NCBI GenBank assembly: GCA_027574665.1
Contig: CM050653.1
Span: 40,994,118-41,058,117, forward strand
Direction of reading: 5' to 3'
Origin: Rhynochetos jubatus
Taxonomy: Eukaryota; Chordata; Aves; Eurypygiformes; Rhynochetidae
DNA: 64,000 nt
In this document: positions 1 through 13,080 of the stretch, piece by piece
Layout of the letters: each line of letters opens with the position of its first letter
Numbering within the stretch: the first letter of the stretch is position 1
The notes under the pieces: model-generated
The model's database searches: none
What the model was told of the DNA's origin: nothing
The model's input: only the letters and a program-made list of their open reading frames with translations
Made by a program: the position numbers and the translations under genes

Positions 1-1444
1 TAGCTGTGGCACTAATGGAAATTGTGGAATTTGCCATGGTCCAGAGTGAATACCTGGTCAGATTGAATGAAAAATAAGGTTCTCAAAGCAAGTTGGTGTA
101 CAGGATCAGAGAACTTAATCTGTGCCTCTGAATGCTAAGCTGTATCTGTAGGGGTGTAGTGTAGGCCCAAGGTTAGTGAATTTTTTATTCCATGTATTCC
201 TTTAGAGGTAGGTATATTGTTACAAATCTCTGCAAAAACAGATGCTCAACTTTGATCCCAGTGTGCCTTTCCCACTCCAACTGTCCTTAAGTTATCTAGG
301 GATTGACTGCAGTCTAGTTTCATTTAGCCAAGACTTTTGTTAATCATAATTACCTATATTTTAGTTCTTTAGTCTGCAAATACTTGTAGCTGCAAATAAT
401 TATTTTTCTATCACTTTCCACCCTTTCAGACTGCAAGAAAATTTTTGAATTTTGAAACCCTAGGGATCCTGGTTTGTTCTTTCGTTTCCTGTTTGTCCAT
501 GCATTTAGGCGTGAGGCTTTATAACATATGTTGTTGTATTTAAGTTGTGGAAAAAAGGAAAACATTCTTGCTGGGGATGGGTAGAGGAGGAAGGCTGAGC
601 TGGAACAAATATTGTCCTGGGACAAGATGTGCATGAGGAAAGTGTTGTTGACTTTTATAGGGCTCCATGTGGAAGAGTTTGGTGGCCTTTATTTCATGTC
701 CAGATTGAGATTTGCATAAATGAGCCTCAGGTAGGCAAAACAGTTCTAATAACTGACAGTTATTGGTCCTATAATTCACTGGGTGGAGGGGGAAACAGGA
801 GAATTTTGTTTTCAAAATTGGGTGATCAGATCAGACAGTGGCCTTGCTTTTGTGGTAGCAGTCTGGGTCATGGTAGACACCATCCCCACAAGAGATTGTA
901 AGCAGCCTCTGAGAAGGTCATTATGATGTTTTTAAAGGACACAAAAGGCATCTTATTTTGTTGTAATGCTTATTTTTCGTTAGGTCTGCTTAAAGAATAT
1001 GAGCAAGGACCTTTACTGTTCTTTAATCCTTACTGTAATGCAATTACAGAAGGTGCTGCTACCTTATGCCAGAAGCTGACTTGTACAAGTAGTAAATAAT
1101 CTTAACAGTTGGGAATCATTCCAAGTTCCTGAAGCAACATTGCTTTTTCTGCACCAGAAGTGTGTCAGGTTTATGAACTTGTGTGACCATATAATATAAT
1201 CTTCCTAGTGTAAAGTGCTCCTTCCCAGCTGCAGACATTCACATTGCACTGTGATTTCTTTTTTCCCCAATAGAGTAGAACAGAAGCTCATCCCTATGCA
1301 TGCAAACTGAAAAGGATACTTTTTTTGTTAGTTACTCTTGCTTTCAAGATGACAAGCTATCCTTTCATCCTGGATGGAGAAGGGGAGCTTGTCTTTGGCA
1401 CAGTTGAAAGACTAGGAAGACCTAGATTGGAAATGGGAACTTAG

Positions 1445-1785
1445 AAGCATAGAATCGTTTAGGTTGGACAAAGAGCTTTGAGATCATTGAGTCCAACGGG
1501 TAACCTAACACTGCCAAGTCCACCACTAAAACATGTCCCTAAGTGCCACATCTACGGATCTTTTAAATACCTCCAGGGATGGTGACTCAGCCTCTTCCCA
1601 GGGCAGCCTGTTCCAGTGCCTGACCACCCTTTCAGTTAAGAAATTTTTCCTAATATCCAGTTTAAACCTCCCCTGGTGCAACTTGAGCCTGTTTCCTCTT
1701 CTCCTATTGCTTGTCACTTGGGAGAAGAGACTGAAAACCCCCTCACTACAACCTCTTTCAGGTAGTGGTGGAGAGTGATAAGGTC
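1445..1785 (-). mobile_element. CR1 LINE, 3' end
   Basis: Read on the minus strand, this is a 5'-truncated CR1 retrotransposon of about 340 bp. It contains the end of ORF2 and the short 3' UTR, finishing in the terminal motif seen on the plus strand as CATAGAATCG. An open frame for the ORF2 C-terminus survives (minus strand, 1717-1526, 63 residues) with the CR1 signature '[19 protein letters not shown]'. CR1 elements insert by target-primed reverse transcription and are usually 5'-truncated as here. It lies inside the GADL1 intron, antisense to the gene. Confidence 0.93.
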
Positions 1786-3254
1786 TACAATATGTTGCAC
1801 AGAACCTCGTGTATGCTATGAAAGCTTCTAAAATATTTGTTTTTATAATACTAGCAGCACTCAGCTCTTGTTTAAACAGATCAGAGTGCTGGATTCATAG
1901 CATTGTGTAGTGGCCTTTCTTAATGCTCACACTTTCCACATGGTTGTTAATAAGACCTTGGTAAAGCAACACAGAAATGTGGGAAAAATAGTAGGTAATC
2001 TGCATGAATCTTCTTGAAAAGCTACATGTTCTCAGACAGAAGACAACATGGGACTGTTTACCTGGAAAACTGTATTGGTCACCAACGTGCATTTTAGCTG
2101 TAAGTAAAAACATATGCAAACATCTTTAAGTGCTGATTCTGGTCTGGGTGCTGTCAGTTCTGCCTCCTTTTCAGAGGCAAATAGCATTAGTGTAAAAGCC
2201 TTTGCCTGAATGCTGCTTTTTGTTGCACAAAGGACTGGCTAAAGAAGTAATTTAAGGCAATCAAAATCCAAAGCCAGCCTGCCATCTCCTATTAGTCAGG
2301 TCATTTTAAGTGATTTGGGAGGTTCATTAATGTGTCTTCTGGCAAAAAGCAATGGGTGAGAAGATGATGAGCGAATTATGATACTGCAGACATACCTCAC
2401 AGTCCTGAGTTGAAGATGCACAGAGAATGCTGGTACTGGGACAAAAATACAGCAGCATCTGTTCTCCTTTGATACGTTGGTTGCGCCGAAGAATGTGGAA
2501 GTGGTTACTGCTATTTTGACAAATGCGCTTATTTCTCCTTTTGTTGCCTGGTGTGGTACAAGGGGAACACTGGTGCAATAGTGTACGGCAATAATTTATT
2601 AGTGGTTTAGGGATGGGGGCCCAGAACAAATTCTAGACAAAAGAAAAACATGTTTGGGTTTTAGAGAGTGCCTTGGCTGCAGGAACAAAGCTGTGATTGG
2701 GTGTGCAAATATTTGGTATTTCGATTGTCCCGGTTGGGGTGACAGCTGACAAATGGTCTGAGTTTGTTTTTAATTATCACCAAAAGGGAAAAAGCCTGTT
2801 GTTTTAAAGCCAACAACTGATGTTGCAGCACAAAGCAAGAAAAAATATTTAACAGTGGAGGATATACTTTCTCAGTGTTATAATATGTTGAAAGCACTAT
2901 TACTTCAAAATATTTATGGTATTTAGCTAGTTTTGTGATTACAACCAACCAAGGAAAGTGTTCTGTTCACTTGTATTGCATCCAGTGATCACTATTAAAA
3001 TGCCAGCTACTGTTCTTACTTAGTACTGCTGGTATCATTGATATCAAAGTTATCTTCTGCAGTCACACTGGGAAATGCAGCAGATACACTGTAACAGATG
3101 CTTGTGAGACCTATTTGGCACAGAAATGATTTAATATATATCATACTAGTGTACAGAGCCCCCACAAGGTATCATGGCCGATTACAATAGATGTATGAAC
3201 ACATAGAGACTTGACTGCCCAGAAGGGTTATATGCCTTCTGTGAAGAGAAAAAG

Positions 3255-3365
3255 AAACCTGTTACCTAAAAGAGATGGAGTGATTTGTCCAAACAGCCTC
3301 TGGCAGGGTTAGGGAGCAATCCTGTTTGTTGATTGTGTATCCAGTGCTTAGACCACTGGGCTATC
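3255..3365 (-). repeat. MIR-like tRNA-derived SINE fragment
   Basis: The plus strand reads like a degenerate reverse complement of the MIR/core-SINE region: 'gagtgatttgtccaaac' corresponds to the usual 'aagtgacttgcccaag', followed by a 'tctggcagggttaggg' block and a 'cagtgcttagaccactgg' ending. The match is from memory and diverged, so the subfamily is not assigned. MIR-type copies are ancient and rare in birds. Confidence 0.45.
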
Positions 3366-6300
3366 ATTTAAGCAAGACAAGAACCAATATTGTGAAGACC
3401 TACTGAAATAAATATCCCATATGTAAAAGTTTAAAATTGTGTCCAAATACTCCACTGCATTGGGGGATTGTTTACTTTTTTTTTTTTTTTTTGGATGGCA
3501 ATTGCTGTACAGTAGTTGTTTTCTTATGAATATACATGAATCTGAACTGGTCATTTCTAGCAGGAAGCAGAACTTGTCAGACTTTGAATAGCCAATATGT
3601 TTACTTTTTAAGTAACAATCATGAACTTCCAAATGAAAGTTTGCCCCTTCTGGGGGAGCTAAAATAATTTTATTATTATCTCAGATGAGAGAGACTGTTC
3701 TGAATAAACTTGTCTTCCATTGCAAGGAATAATTGAGGCAAGAACACAAAATGTGTTTTCCATTTTTGTGAAATCATGAGAATGTGATCTTTCCATTCTG
3801 TTAAAAGGGCGTCTTTTTTTGTCTTCTAGCTACAAATCTTCAGCCAATTTCTAGTGCAGTATTCGGTACCTCGGAAAATTTCATCAAGGCTGTATTTGAG
3901 GAAAAGAAATCGCTTGAGCTGCTAAGATGCTCTTGTCCTTCCAGCACTGTCTAGCCTGCTTTTGTGGATCCCTAGAAAGGTTATTGATTTACTGCGAGTG
4001 TGGCTTTCTCTAGTAAAAGCTGATGGCTGTTTGCGAACTCCCACCTGAGGCAGACACGTAAGGAGGAAATTTAGATGATTGCATTCTGCTTCTGTTGAAG
4101 TCCATGGCAATTTCCAAATGAATTTCAGGAGGATCGGAATGGGGTCCAGTGACTGGGAGTTGCTGCTGCTAGCAGCTGGAATAGCTCTTCAGCTTTATGT
4201 TACATAGATGCTCAGTGTCCTGGGACCTGTCCAAAAGATTTGGAAAAATGTTTCTGATAGTAGTTGCCAGTATTAACACCAGTTTTTACAGGCATTCTGC
4301 CTTTGTAGTATTTGCTGGGTTAGCATGTTTAGAGTCAGCCACACTACTTGAAGCTGTTCACATGAGATTCCCAGTCAAATTTTGCCGACAGAACAGGCAG
4401 TCCCATGAATTTTCTCATACTGTCTATATTTTCTGGGGGCCAAAAATTCTACAGATGTTTCAGTTAAGCAGTGTCAGCACTCTTGATCCCACATATTTAT
4501 GGTTGCACAAATAATGGATTTTTTGGTTTGGCCATTGAATTAAGAAACTGGAAGCAATTCTTGGTTTTAGTTGACCAGAAAGAATTTTTGTTTTCAGAGG
4601 AGATAAAATGCAGCAATTTTCTTAGTTTTGGTTTCCTTGGTCCTTTTCTACTGGCTGCAGTAAAGATGGGTCAATTTCCAATTGAACTTAAGTTTTAATT
4701 GAAAACAGTGTTTTGAAACAAATCCTCAAAATACTTTGTTTCAAAAATTTAGAAAGCCTTCAGGCTTTTCTGGTTTCTTTATTCTTCTGGCTAATGCAAT
4801 CTTTTCACTTGGGCTGTTTGTCAAATTCTCTTTTTTTTTTTCCCTCCCCGAAGCAATATATTTTCATAAATTCATTGCGTAGCAGAATATTTTTATCCAG
4901 CATTGTTATCAATTTGCAGCTCATTCCCGTTACCTTAGTGTTTAAATACAAAATGTACGGAATGTTGATTTTGAAGAGTATAGCCTCTAGGCTAAGTTTG
5001 GAAAAGCTGTTGTGATATGGCAACATCTGGTATGGCTAGACTAATACAACTGGAGTCTGTGACAGTGACAGCAGTACAGGTAGCATTCAGGTAACAGAGG
5101 TACAGTGTCAGAGACATAGAAAATAATTTGTGATGGGTCTTTGAAAGTTTTGGATTAGCTCTAAAATTAGATCCCTTACAGCTTAAGGGAGGGCACAGAG
5201 AAAGAATTTAAAACCAAGTTTGGACATGGTGTTCCATTATCAGCAAGCTATTTGCAGTTGTCGAACCCGAGCTGTCTTGCTCTTTCAGCATATCTGTTAA
5301 TTGCAATTGTCAGAGACAACATTAGAGCAGAAAAATAATGGGCTAATTAAAACCAGTAGGTGCTTATTTCTTTATTTCCGCAAGAAGAACAAGGTAGCAT
5401 ATTTGTTGGGAAATTCTGCTTTTCCTTAGGACAACCTATTTGGCAGCATTAGTGCAGTTGGGGCTGGGGACTCTGGATTTCTCTCATGAACAAAAGAGCC
5501 ACATTACTCTTTTCTGTCCTTTGTCATCAGAAAGCATCTGCTATTTTGGACTATATATAGGACGTGAGCTATATTTAGGTAATAGTGTATGTATTTCAGA
5601 AGATAATGGGATTGTGTGATTTGAAAAAGCTAGGCATCTAGTTATATTACTAAGATTTTTTTAATGTATATATATAGTTAGAATAAACTTTTAGAAACCA
5701 ATTCTAGTTACAAATGATCATACTGTTCAACAGGAGGTAGCTTACAGTGAATGAATTCCAAAGCATAATACTGTGCTGTGACTAATGGGGTGAGACTATC
5801 ACGTATTTAACAAAGTTGCTCTGGAGATTTAACTTTATACAAGAAACCCATGTGCTAGGAAATTGTTCTTTGCTGAAGAAACAGGCTTACGTAGCTTGAC
5901 CACTGTGAGAATGGCTTCAGAGGCTTTGCTAGCTGGAAGAAGAAGAAATTATCTCAAACAGGTGTATCATCAAGTCCTCTGAAAGGATTTTAAGTGTCCA
6001 AACTTGGGAACTACTTCTAGGTACATGTTTCTCCTGCTGAGATTGTGCTCAGCTTTATTGAGGAGTCAGTCTATGTGGTAACAGCCTGAGCTTGGAAATT
6101 CTGGAAGCGTCTGAGAAACTTGCATTGAATGTTGTTGCTGAGTCAATTAGGAGGAATGCAGTGGTTTTTAAGGTATTGGCCTGTGGTATGGTTGTGCAGA
6201 ACCACAATTCTCAAGGATACTTGAGATATGGAGAGGGAGATGTATTGCTTTCCTGATCCTCCTGGTTCACTGCGTACTTCAACTGTAGTGTCCAAGCTGA

Positions 6301-9300
6301 CCCTGGCTACTTATCACATTGCTCTGTGGGGGGGTGTGTGTGTATGTGTTGGGAAGGAGCATTGGCGCCTCTTGTGTCAATATATATGAGAGTCATCTGT
6401 GGTCTGTACTCTTGATGGAAACAAGAGCTTAAACTGTAGGCCTAGAACTTCCTGTTATTTGTAGTGTGGCTGAGTGCTGGCTGAGTGGGAGTAGAGTTTC
6501 TCCTGTCACCCAGGTAGATGGAGAAGCAGCTAAACCACTGTGTAATTTTTGCTGTAGTTTTTTAAACTATGTTATTAATAGTAAGGGAAGCACGAGATGT
6601 TACAGCCTCTCTGTAGGTCTGCAAGGGGAGACTGTTGTACCCATCAGCCCTCAGGCAAAGCGGTTCCCTGAGCCTTTGGTTGTACAGTGCAAGGTGAGCA
6701 CTTTGCTGCAGGATGGCCTTCCACGCACTGGTCCTCCTCCCCTCCCTGGAGGGTTAATATGCTGCTGAAGTGAGCATTTGAAATAATAATCTCCAGGGTG
6801 GATTGGCAGGGGAGGCCAGCAGTGGGAAGGAAGTGGTGAAGGGAGCAAAGGAGAGAAGAAGAATTCGATTTTCGGACACATTACACTTAAAATTCTGAGA
6901 TGGTTCCACTGACGAGCCACATAAAGAATTAGACTTACAATTTTAAGTAAGTTCTGTAGTAAAATAATTGGACTGGTGAAGCAATCTCACTCTCACTAAA
7001 TTGCTTTCCGAAGAGCCTATCCTGAATGGGGCTGTGCAGCTCATTCTGATATTTGGGCATCCTCAGTTCTCATTGACTTCAGTGGGAATTAAGCTCCTTC
7101 AGCTCCTCACTAGGCAATTAGTTTCTTATAGGTCTAATTTTTCTGCTGCAAAGTGGTAGCTGCCTTTACGTTCAGTTAGCAGTCAGACCCTGTGCTCCTC
7201 CAGTCCAAGCCTTAGCATGCACGTATCGTTTAACGGTTCTTTTGCGAGACACGTGCTTCAGCATTTGTGCATGTATTCTGTTCCCTACTGCTTTCTGTGG
7301 ATAGGGCCCCTGATAGTTTTGTTACACTGACTGCAGCATGTCAGCAAATAGAACACAGAAAATACTCAATGGAAAATATTTCCAAAAATAATCCCATCTA
7401 AAGCCCGTAAGACAGTTTTATGGTTTGTTTTGTTTCTTTTAAATAGGGAGTGTTTGTTTTGCCTTCAAAAACAGATGGATGCACTTCAAATTAAGAGGGC
7501 AACTTCATTAGCATGGAGGATGGATGAGATAATAAATGAGATAATGAAAGTGAGATTTTTCTACCTTTCCTAAGAGAAGACTACTGAAATGCAGTATATT
7601 TACAGTCCTCAATTTACCGAAGCTCTAAATGTTTTTGCTTTCATGGTCTTCGTTTGTGCTACTGCACATTTTGGGATGATGGATTGTGGAGCACTGGGTA
7701 TTGAGATGAAGAGAATCAATAATGTGATACAGAAGATGAAATAACTCTGATGGAACATCAATAAAGGCAAAAAAGTTGCCACAGGGATTTGAATCTTAAA
7801 GAAGATCTTGAGAAAGTATATTAAGAAGAATGAGCTTCTCCCCTTGTACGTGTAGTGTCTTTATTCCATGAGCGGAGGTCGGCCGGGGGGTTGTGTCAAG
7901 TACAGGGATGGAGGAATCTTTTTCTTTTCTGTACGTACATGGTGCCCAGCACCATATGCCTCCTGGGCGCAATGTCCCCGGAGCACTGTCACGGTGTCAT
8001 TGCTGTCTCAGGCTGTAGCTGGTGGGAAGGAAAAGAGTAAAGCTCTCAATAGCCTTGTGTGCTGTTGAAGCCTTCCACACATTCAGACTAGGAGAAGTAG
8101 GGGAGTTTTTATTGTGACGAATTTGCTCACTGTTTAACAGAATGTGCGTCGCAGGTCCATTCACTAGTGTGAATAAACAGGAGTATTCTCAACCAAGAGT
8201 CTTCCCATTTGACTCTCCAGTGGATAATGTGCAAGACTCTGATTTTGCCTTAGTGTTTGCAGTGCACGGTATTGCATTACGTGATTTGTTAGGATGCAGT
8301 TGGGAATATCTGGTCTGAAGCAAAGAAGGTTGTTTGCTAAATATCATACTTTCCAGGAAAAAAAGAAGGCTGTCTCATGCAAAACAGCTACCATGTCTAT
8401 TCAAGCAGAACTCCGGTGTTTTATTTTTTTCTGGAGTATGGACTAAATGAGGTTAGTCTGAGCTCTAAAACAAGAGAATTGAGGAATCCATGAATCATTT
8501 GCTAGGGAGGCAGAAACCCAGGTGAGTGATGGTATAGGGACATATTTGATGGCTTCTGTTTCTAAATGATGCACGCATTGCAGATACACAGCAGAACTGT
8601 GTTTTCATTGGTAGCTTTCATTAGGATCTTTATGCAGGAGGCATACCTGGACATATACTCATTAGATTTCATGGATTTTTTGGAAAAAGGTGGTACTGAA
8701 TGTGACTGAAGCTGTTGCAATGTGGCTCTTAACATTTCTGTTGTAATTCTGAGTGTTCCTGTCCTCACTGTTATCTTGTTGATTCCCAAATGTTCATCAG
8801 AGCAACTTTCACAACTTAGTTATAATTTTTTGCTTGCAGCAATATGCAAAAACCCCCAAAATTCCGATTGCACATTGCATTCTGAAAGGATATTCGTTGC
8901 TTTCATGTGCATAATTTCTACTGATGTCACACTCTGGACTTTAGTTAGAATTCTGTCTCTATCACTCTCATAGTTTAAATAACAAACACTAAATAAACCA
9001 CATGGCCTTGTCACAAAGATAAACCAAAATCCGAGAGGCAAATTGTTAGAACCATAAACACTCCTCCTCTGAATTCAATATCCAACTCGAAACAATGGTA
9101 ATTTACACATATACTTCTAAACAAATATGGGCAAGTTAGGCTGTTAGTGTTGAAAACTTCAACTGTTTCTGTCTAAGCAAACTGTATGGGACGTGCCTCC
9201 TAAAATGAGCCATGTAAAAATAAAGCTATCAAGACAAGGTTGGCATCATCATTTTTCTTTTGCAGATCAGGTGGTAGTTTCTGGCACTAACTTTTAGAGC

Positions 9301-9507
9301 TGAAATAAATTAATGCAGAAACCAAGGTTAGGTCATACGCCTATTTGCTTAGTTCAAAGTCAAACCGTCACAAGAGGAAGAAAAGGAATGCACTGTTCTG
9401 AAATACATTGGTGTTATTAGCAATGTATTAAAATGCAACATGTTTTTAAAAATACTACCTCTGCCCAAATGCTTGTTCATGTTGAGTTTTGTTTTCCAAG
9501 GAATAGA

Positions 9508-9636
9508 GTACTTAATCCAGCAATGTATTTAAGCTTATGACTGATTTCAAGCGTGAAAACACAGAACTACTCACACGCTTAAAGTTAAGCACAAGATTAA
9601 TTGGACAAGGTTAATAGCCCTGCTGGGATGAGATCA
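9508..9636. repeat. Ancient palindromic repeat (amniote-type)
   Basis: The left arm (about 9511-9540, 'ccagcaatgtatttaagctt') and the right arm (about 9567-9632, 'cacgcttaaagttaagcaca' through 'tgctggg') are imperfect inverted repeats around a short centre. The same slowly decaying palindrome, built from 'gcttaaagttaagcac' arms and ending in 'gctgaat/gctggat', is familiar from reptile and bird sequences and looks like a non-autonomous DNA transposon. I cannot name the family with certainty. Confidence 0.5.
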
Positions 9637-10340
9637 AGTGTTCAGCTATAAGGACCTGACTCTGCCAGTCTTACTCATGGTTTTTTTCTGCAATGAAATA
9701 CCTATGAGATTTCATCCTATTCAACACAAGAGTGGTGTAGCCAAATGCTACTTGCGCCTTAAACCTAAAGAGATGAAATCTCAAGGTCCAGGATCAGATC
9801 TTTGACCTTAATATTGCATCGCACTGACTTTTTTGGCAGCTTAAGTTTTACAGGGGTTCAAAGGAGAGTGTCCTCTAGGGAGAGCTGCTTTGCAGATGTG
9901 GTGGGAGAAGGGTCGTTCAAGGCAAGCAGTCAGGCTTAGCCTAGTTAGCACAAGGAGGGAAGCCCTGCCTTTTACCAGCTGCGGTAGCCGTGCTTCCTCA
10001 GTTCAAACCTTTGACCTAAATCAGAAAGACACTAGAGACCTCAGCCCAAGCTTTCCCATGCCATGGATGAATGCCCCGAGCAGCAGACTTTTGAGGGTTT
10101 TAGATCCTGCTCTGATTCTTCCAGGAGTCCCAGAACCTGAGGGTCTCAATGTGTATTCTGCCTCTAAACCTGCAGGTCTGAGCTTCAATGTTTCTTGGGG
10201 CAAGGGGGGATGGGGAGGCAGGCAAGGGGTACAAAACCCAGTCCCTTCAAAAAAACTTTATAAGTCGCAAAATACAGTTCCTGCCCAAATCTGCTGTATT
10301 TCTGAGTTTGACATCAACCCTTTTTTGCCTGTACTTTCAG

Positions 10341-10514
10341 GTTGCTCCTGTAATTAAAGAAAGAATGATGAAGAAGGGCAGCATGATGCTTGGGTACCAG
10401 CCTCACCAGGGCAAAGTCAACTTCTTCCGCCAAGTTGTGATCAGCCCGCAAGTGAGTCGGGAGGACATGGACTTCTTGCTGGATGAAATTGAACTGCTTG
10501 CTAAGGACTTGTAG
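10341..10514 (+). CDS. GADL1: Glutamate decarboxylase-like 1, terminal coding exon
   Basis: This exon encodes the last 57 residues and stop (TAG, 10512-10514) of a group II PLP-dependent decarboxylase. It starts in phase 0 directly after a TTTCAG acceptor. The motif 'ERMMKKGSMMLGYQPHQGKV' and the following 'NFFRQVVISPQVSREDMDFL' match GADL1; the paralogue CSAD reads 'GYQPHGTRGNFFRVVV' and ends differently. GADL1 is a cytosolic enzyme reported to decarboxylate aspartate and cysteine sulfinate, feeding beta-alanine/carnosine and, more weakly, taurine synthesis. This part belongs to the small C-terminal domain of the fold; the PLP lysine and most active-site residues are encoded upstream, outside the window. 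The tail-to-tail position beside TGFBR2 supports GADL1 by conserved gene order. Nothing is broken in the visible part. Confidence 0.96.
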   Translation, partial: VAPVIKERMMKKGSMMLGYQPHQGKVNFFRQVVISPQVSREDMDFLLDEIELLAKDL

Positions 10515-11170
10515 CTGTAGCTCCATAGCACCAGGTGCTGCTCATGTGTGGTATTTGTGGAGAAAGAATGGCAGCAGCATTCTGGTGCTATTTTGTGAAA
10601 GGTGTTAAAAAGCTTGACATGTAGTTTGGAAACTGTCATTTTACAGAGTGATGCTGAGAGCTTTGCAGGTAGAACACCCCTTCACAGGAAAGTATTTGCT
10701 GGTGGGGGCTGAGAGTGGCTGGGGGCAGGCCGGTGCTTACAGCACCACCGCCGCCATTCTGGGAAGTGTTTCCTCAAAAAGGGAGCACTTCTGAAAATGG
10801 TGTCTACGTCGCAGGGAGGGCAGCTATTTACAAGGTGCCTGTGCACAGTGTAGCTCAAACTGGTGACTTAACACATGCAGGCAATACTCCTCTGAAGATA
10901 CTGTTAGGAGCGGATTTAGCTCAGTGAGCTTTAAAGTGCTAGTTAATACTCTGTCTACTCTGTCACTGTTTTAGTTTGGTATGTGCTTAAGGGCAGAGAC
11001 CTGGTTGTAATTACACTGATAAGACTGGAAATCGTGGACTCCTATGTCATCAAGGCCCCTAACTAGGTGGATTGCCCAAGTTTTCTACCGTGAGCACAGA
11101 CAAACAGTAGAACGGGGCTTGGTGGGGTTTGCAGGACCCACCTGCACAAAGCCTCGAGCAACAAATATTG

Positions 11171-11246
11171 CCCCTGCTTTGAGCTGGTGGAACTAGATGA
11201 CCTGCTAAGGTCCCTTCCAACTTACAGGATTTTGTGATTCTATGAA
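11171..11246 (+). mobile_element. CR1 LINE, 3' tail
   Basis: The plus strand shows the CR1 3' UTR signature: 'ggaactagatgacctgctaa', then 'ggtcccttccaactta', then 'gtgattctatgaaa'. Only about 75 bp is clear, although CR1-like sequence may begin slightly further left (about 11140). It lies in the same orientation as GADL1, within its likely 3' UTR. Confidence 0.88.
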
Positions 11247-13074
11247 ATACAATCACTGGGCCCAGTCAGTGTTTGCCAATGTTGCCCGCTCAAAAAATCA
11301 CCACCACTTTAGCAGAGCTGAGAATATTGGAATAGCATTTAGAACTTCTTACCTCTTAGTTACAGGAGTTTCCTGTAATTTCTGAACTGCTGCTCACCTT
11401 CCTCTCTTTTTAAAGTGTAAAGATTTATTTAGCAGCTTTTAGATGCACTTTAAAATTGTAACAGAGGAAAACATAAATATATTTACCCAAAAGATATGTA
11501 TTTTTATGCATGGTGACTATATACTAAGAATATAGCAAATGACTTCATTGTCATTGTCTGTTTGTATTTTCCTACAGATTTGGGATGACTTGGTCTTATG
11601 TAACCAGTGTGTAATTTATATTTTGACACTGAAATTAAGGTGGTGGTGATCAGAGAAGGCCTGCCTGTGATTTTAGGATATGAAGAGCTTGAACATTTTT
11701 GGTTAATCTTAAGTTGTAAAATTATGTTCTAAACTTTGTGTTAAGAATTACAGTAGACATTTGAACTGCTTTTGTTCTATAAAATGATCCATTTTATAAA
11801 GACAGAAAGGTATTTCTTGGGGTGAAATTCTTTCAGCAAAGCAATGGACATGACCATGTCCCTCACCTTTTAATTAACACCTACTTAACTTGAATGTTTT
11901 GATGTGTGTTCATTATTCTGTATTTGTGGTAGCACTGACCAATATGAACCTTTCTGCTATAATGTTTTCTGTCCTGCTGAAAGCTGTCTTTAAACACAAC
12001 ACTTGTTTTCATTTCCTACATTTTGCGAGGATCCAGCATTGCGTGACATTCCTACTTCCCATCTCCAGGATGATGGTGTGGAAAGTTTAACGAAGTCATG
12101 ATAACCAAGGAGGTCATACTATCAGAGCAGTAGATAGGAGCAAGTGTCACCCTGCAGCCCTCAACAGATGCCTTTAACAGTGTCCTGGAAGTGGCTATTC
12201 TTCTGCTATTATAGAGATACACTGGACGTTAAGCCAAAACGCATGTTGATATTAATATAAAAATGAATATCACAGTGTGGCCCCTGGATTCTGCCTTGTC
12301 ATACCCACAGATCACTTTATCATTTATTGCCTTGTGCTTCTGGCTGTAGCAGTTATCACAGTCCTGGAAAGCCCCTAGCTAAAGTCAGGGCCCGTAAGGC
12401 TTATTTAGCCTCCCAGCCGTTCTGGAGGGAGTGGAGAGTATGCAAGGGGTGCTGAATGGATGGGATGACTTGTCACTTCTGGAGTTAGACAGGACTATTT
12501 CCCCTTCTCCTTTTTCTTTGACCTTGAAGAAAAAGACCGAATACAATGTCAGGAGGTTTTGATTACGGTCCATTTTCTTGGTGAATACTTGATTTTTTGA
12601 TTCAGGGGGAGCTATGTCACGTTCTGTCAGCTAAGAATTTGGCCCGTGGTGTTTCATGACACCGCAGCTACCAAAAAAGTGTTAGTCTCGTTTCTCCTCA
12701 TGTTGTTAGTGCATTTCTGTTTCCAGATACCCTGATACTTACAGCACGTGTCAGACTGAAGCAACACCGTTCCTTTCTGTAGTAGTAACAGCTATAGTAT
12801 TTTTAAATGAGAGCAAAATGGATTTTTTTTTAATGTTTGCAGAAAATAGGTCTCTGATAAACATGTGCACTGATTTCTTCAAAGGTATAGGTTAACCTTT
12901 CAGTGTGATATGAGTACCTTAACTGATCTCCTTATCTTTTCTATTATTTCTGACCCCTTATCACGTCCCAGGTGCACAACATGATGGTCTCACCTCCAGA
13001 CTGATGTCATTTTCTCATAGTTGGCTATTTAAGACTAGTACGTAAAAAATGTCTATTTTGTAGCTGGTGATTTT

Positions 13075-13080
13075 AATAAA
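13075..13080 (+). terminator. GADL1: Candidate GADL1 polyadenylation signal
   Basis: A canonical AATAAA is followed after about 30 bases by a G/T-rich stretch ('ggctgtgtttgtc' at about 13112-13124), the usual arrangement of hexamer and downstream element. It is about 2.56 kb after the stop codon. Assignment to GADL1 is inferred from position only. Confidence 0.4.

Larger units (their letters stand above)
1..10340 (+). other. GADL1: GADL1 last intron (3' part)
   Basis: This stretch precedes the GADL1 terminal exon and ends in a good acceptor (pyrimidine-rich, then TTTCAG at 10335-10340). I searched both strands for the preceding GADL1 exon, whose product in other vertebrates includes an 'ANICFWYIP'-type motif, and found nothing, so the donor lies left of the window. 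Visible contents are a CR1 tail near 1.45-1.79 kb, a MIR-like SINE trace near 3.3 kb, a T run at 3476-3492, a short GT repeat near 6.33 kb and a palindromic ancient repeat near 9.5 kb. The rest is AT-rich sequence with only short chance open frames. Confidence 0.75.

Noticed and set aside
9890-10357. 155-codon open frame on the plus strand running into the GADL1 exon
   Set aside because: It is out of frame with GADL1, has low-complexity proline/serine-rich content and no domain; the real exon starts at 10341 in another frame.
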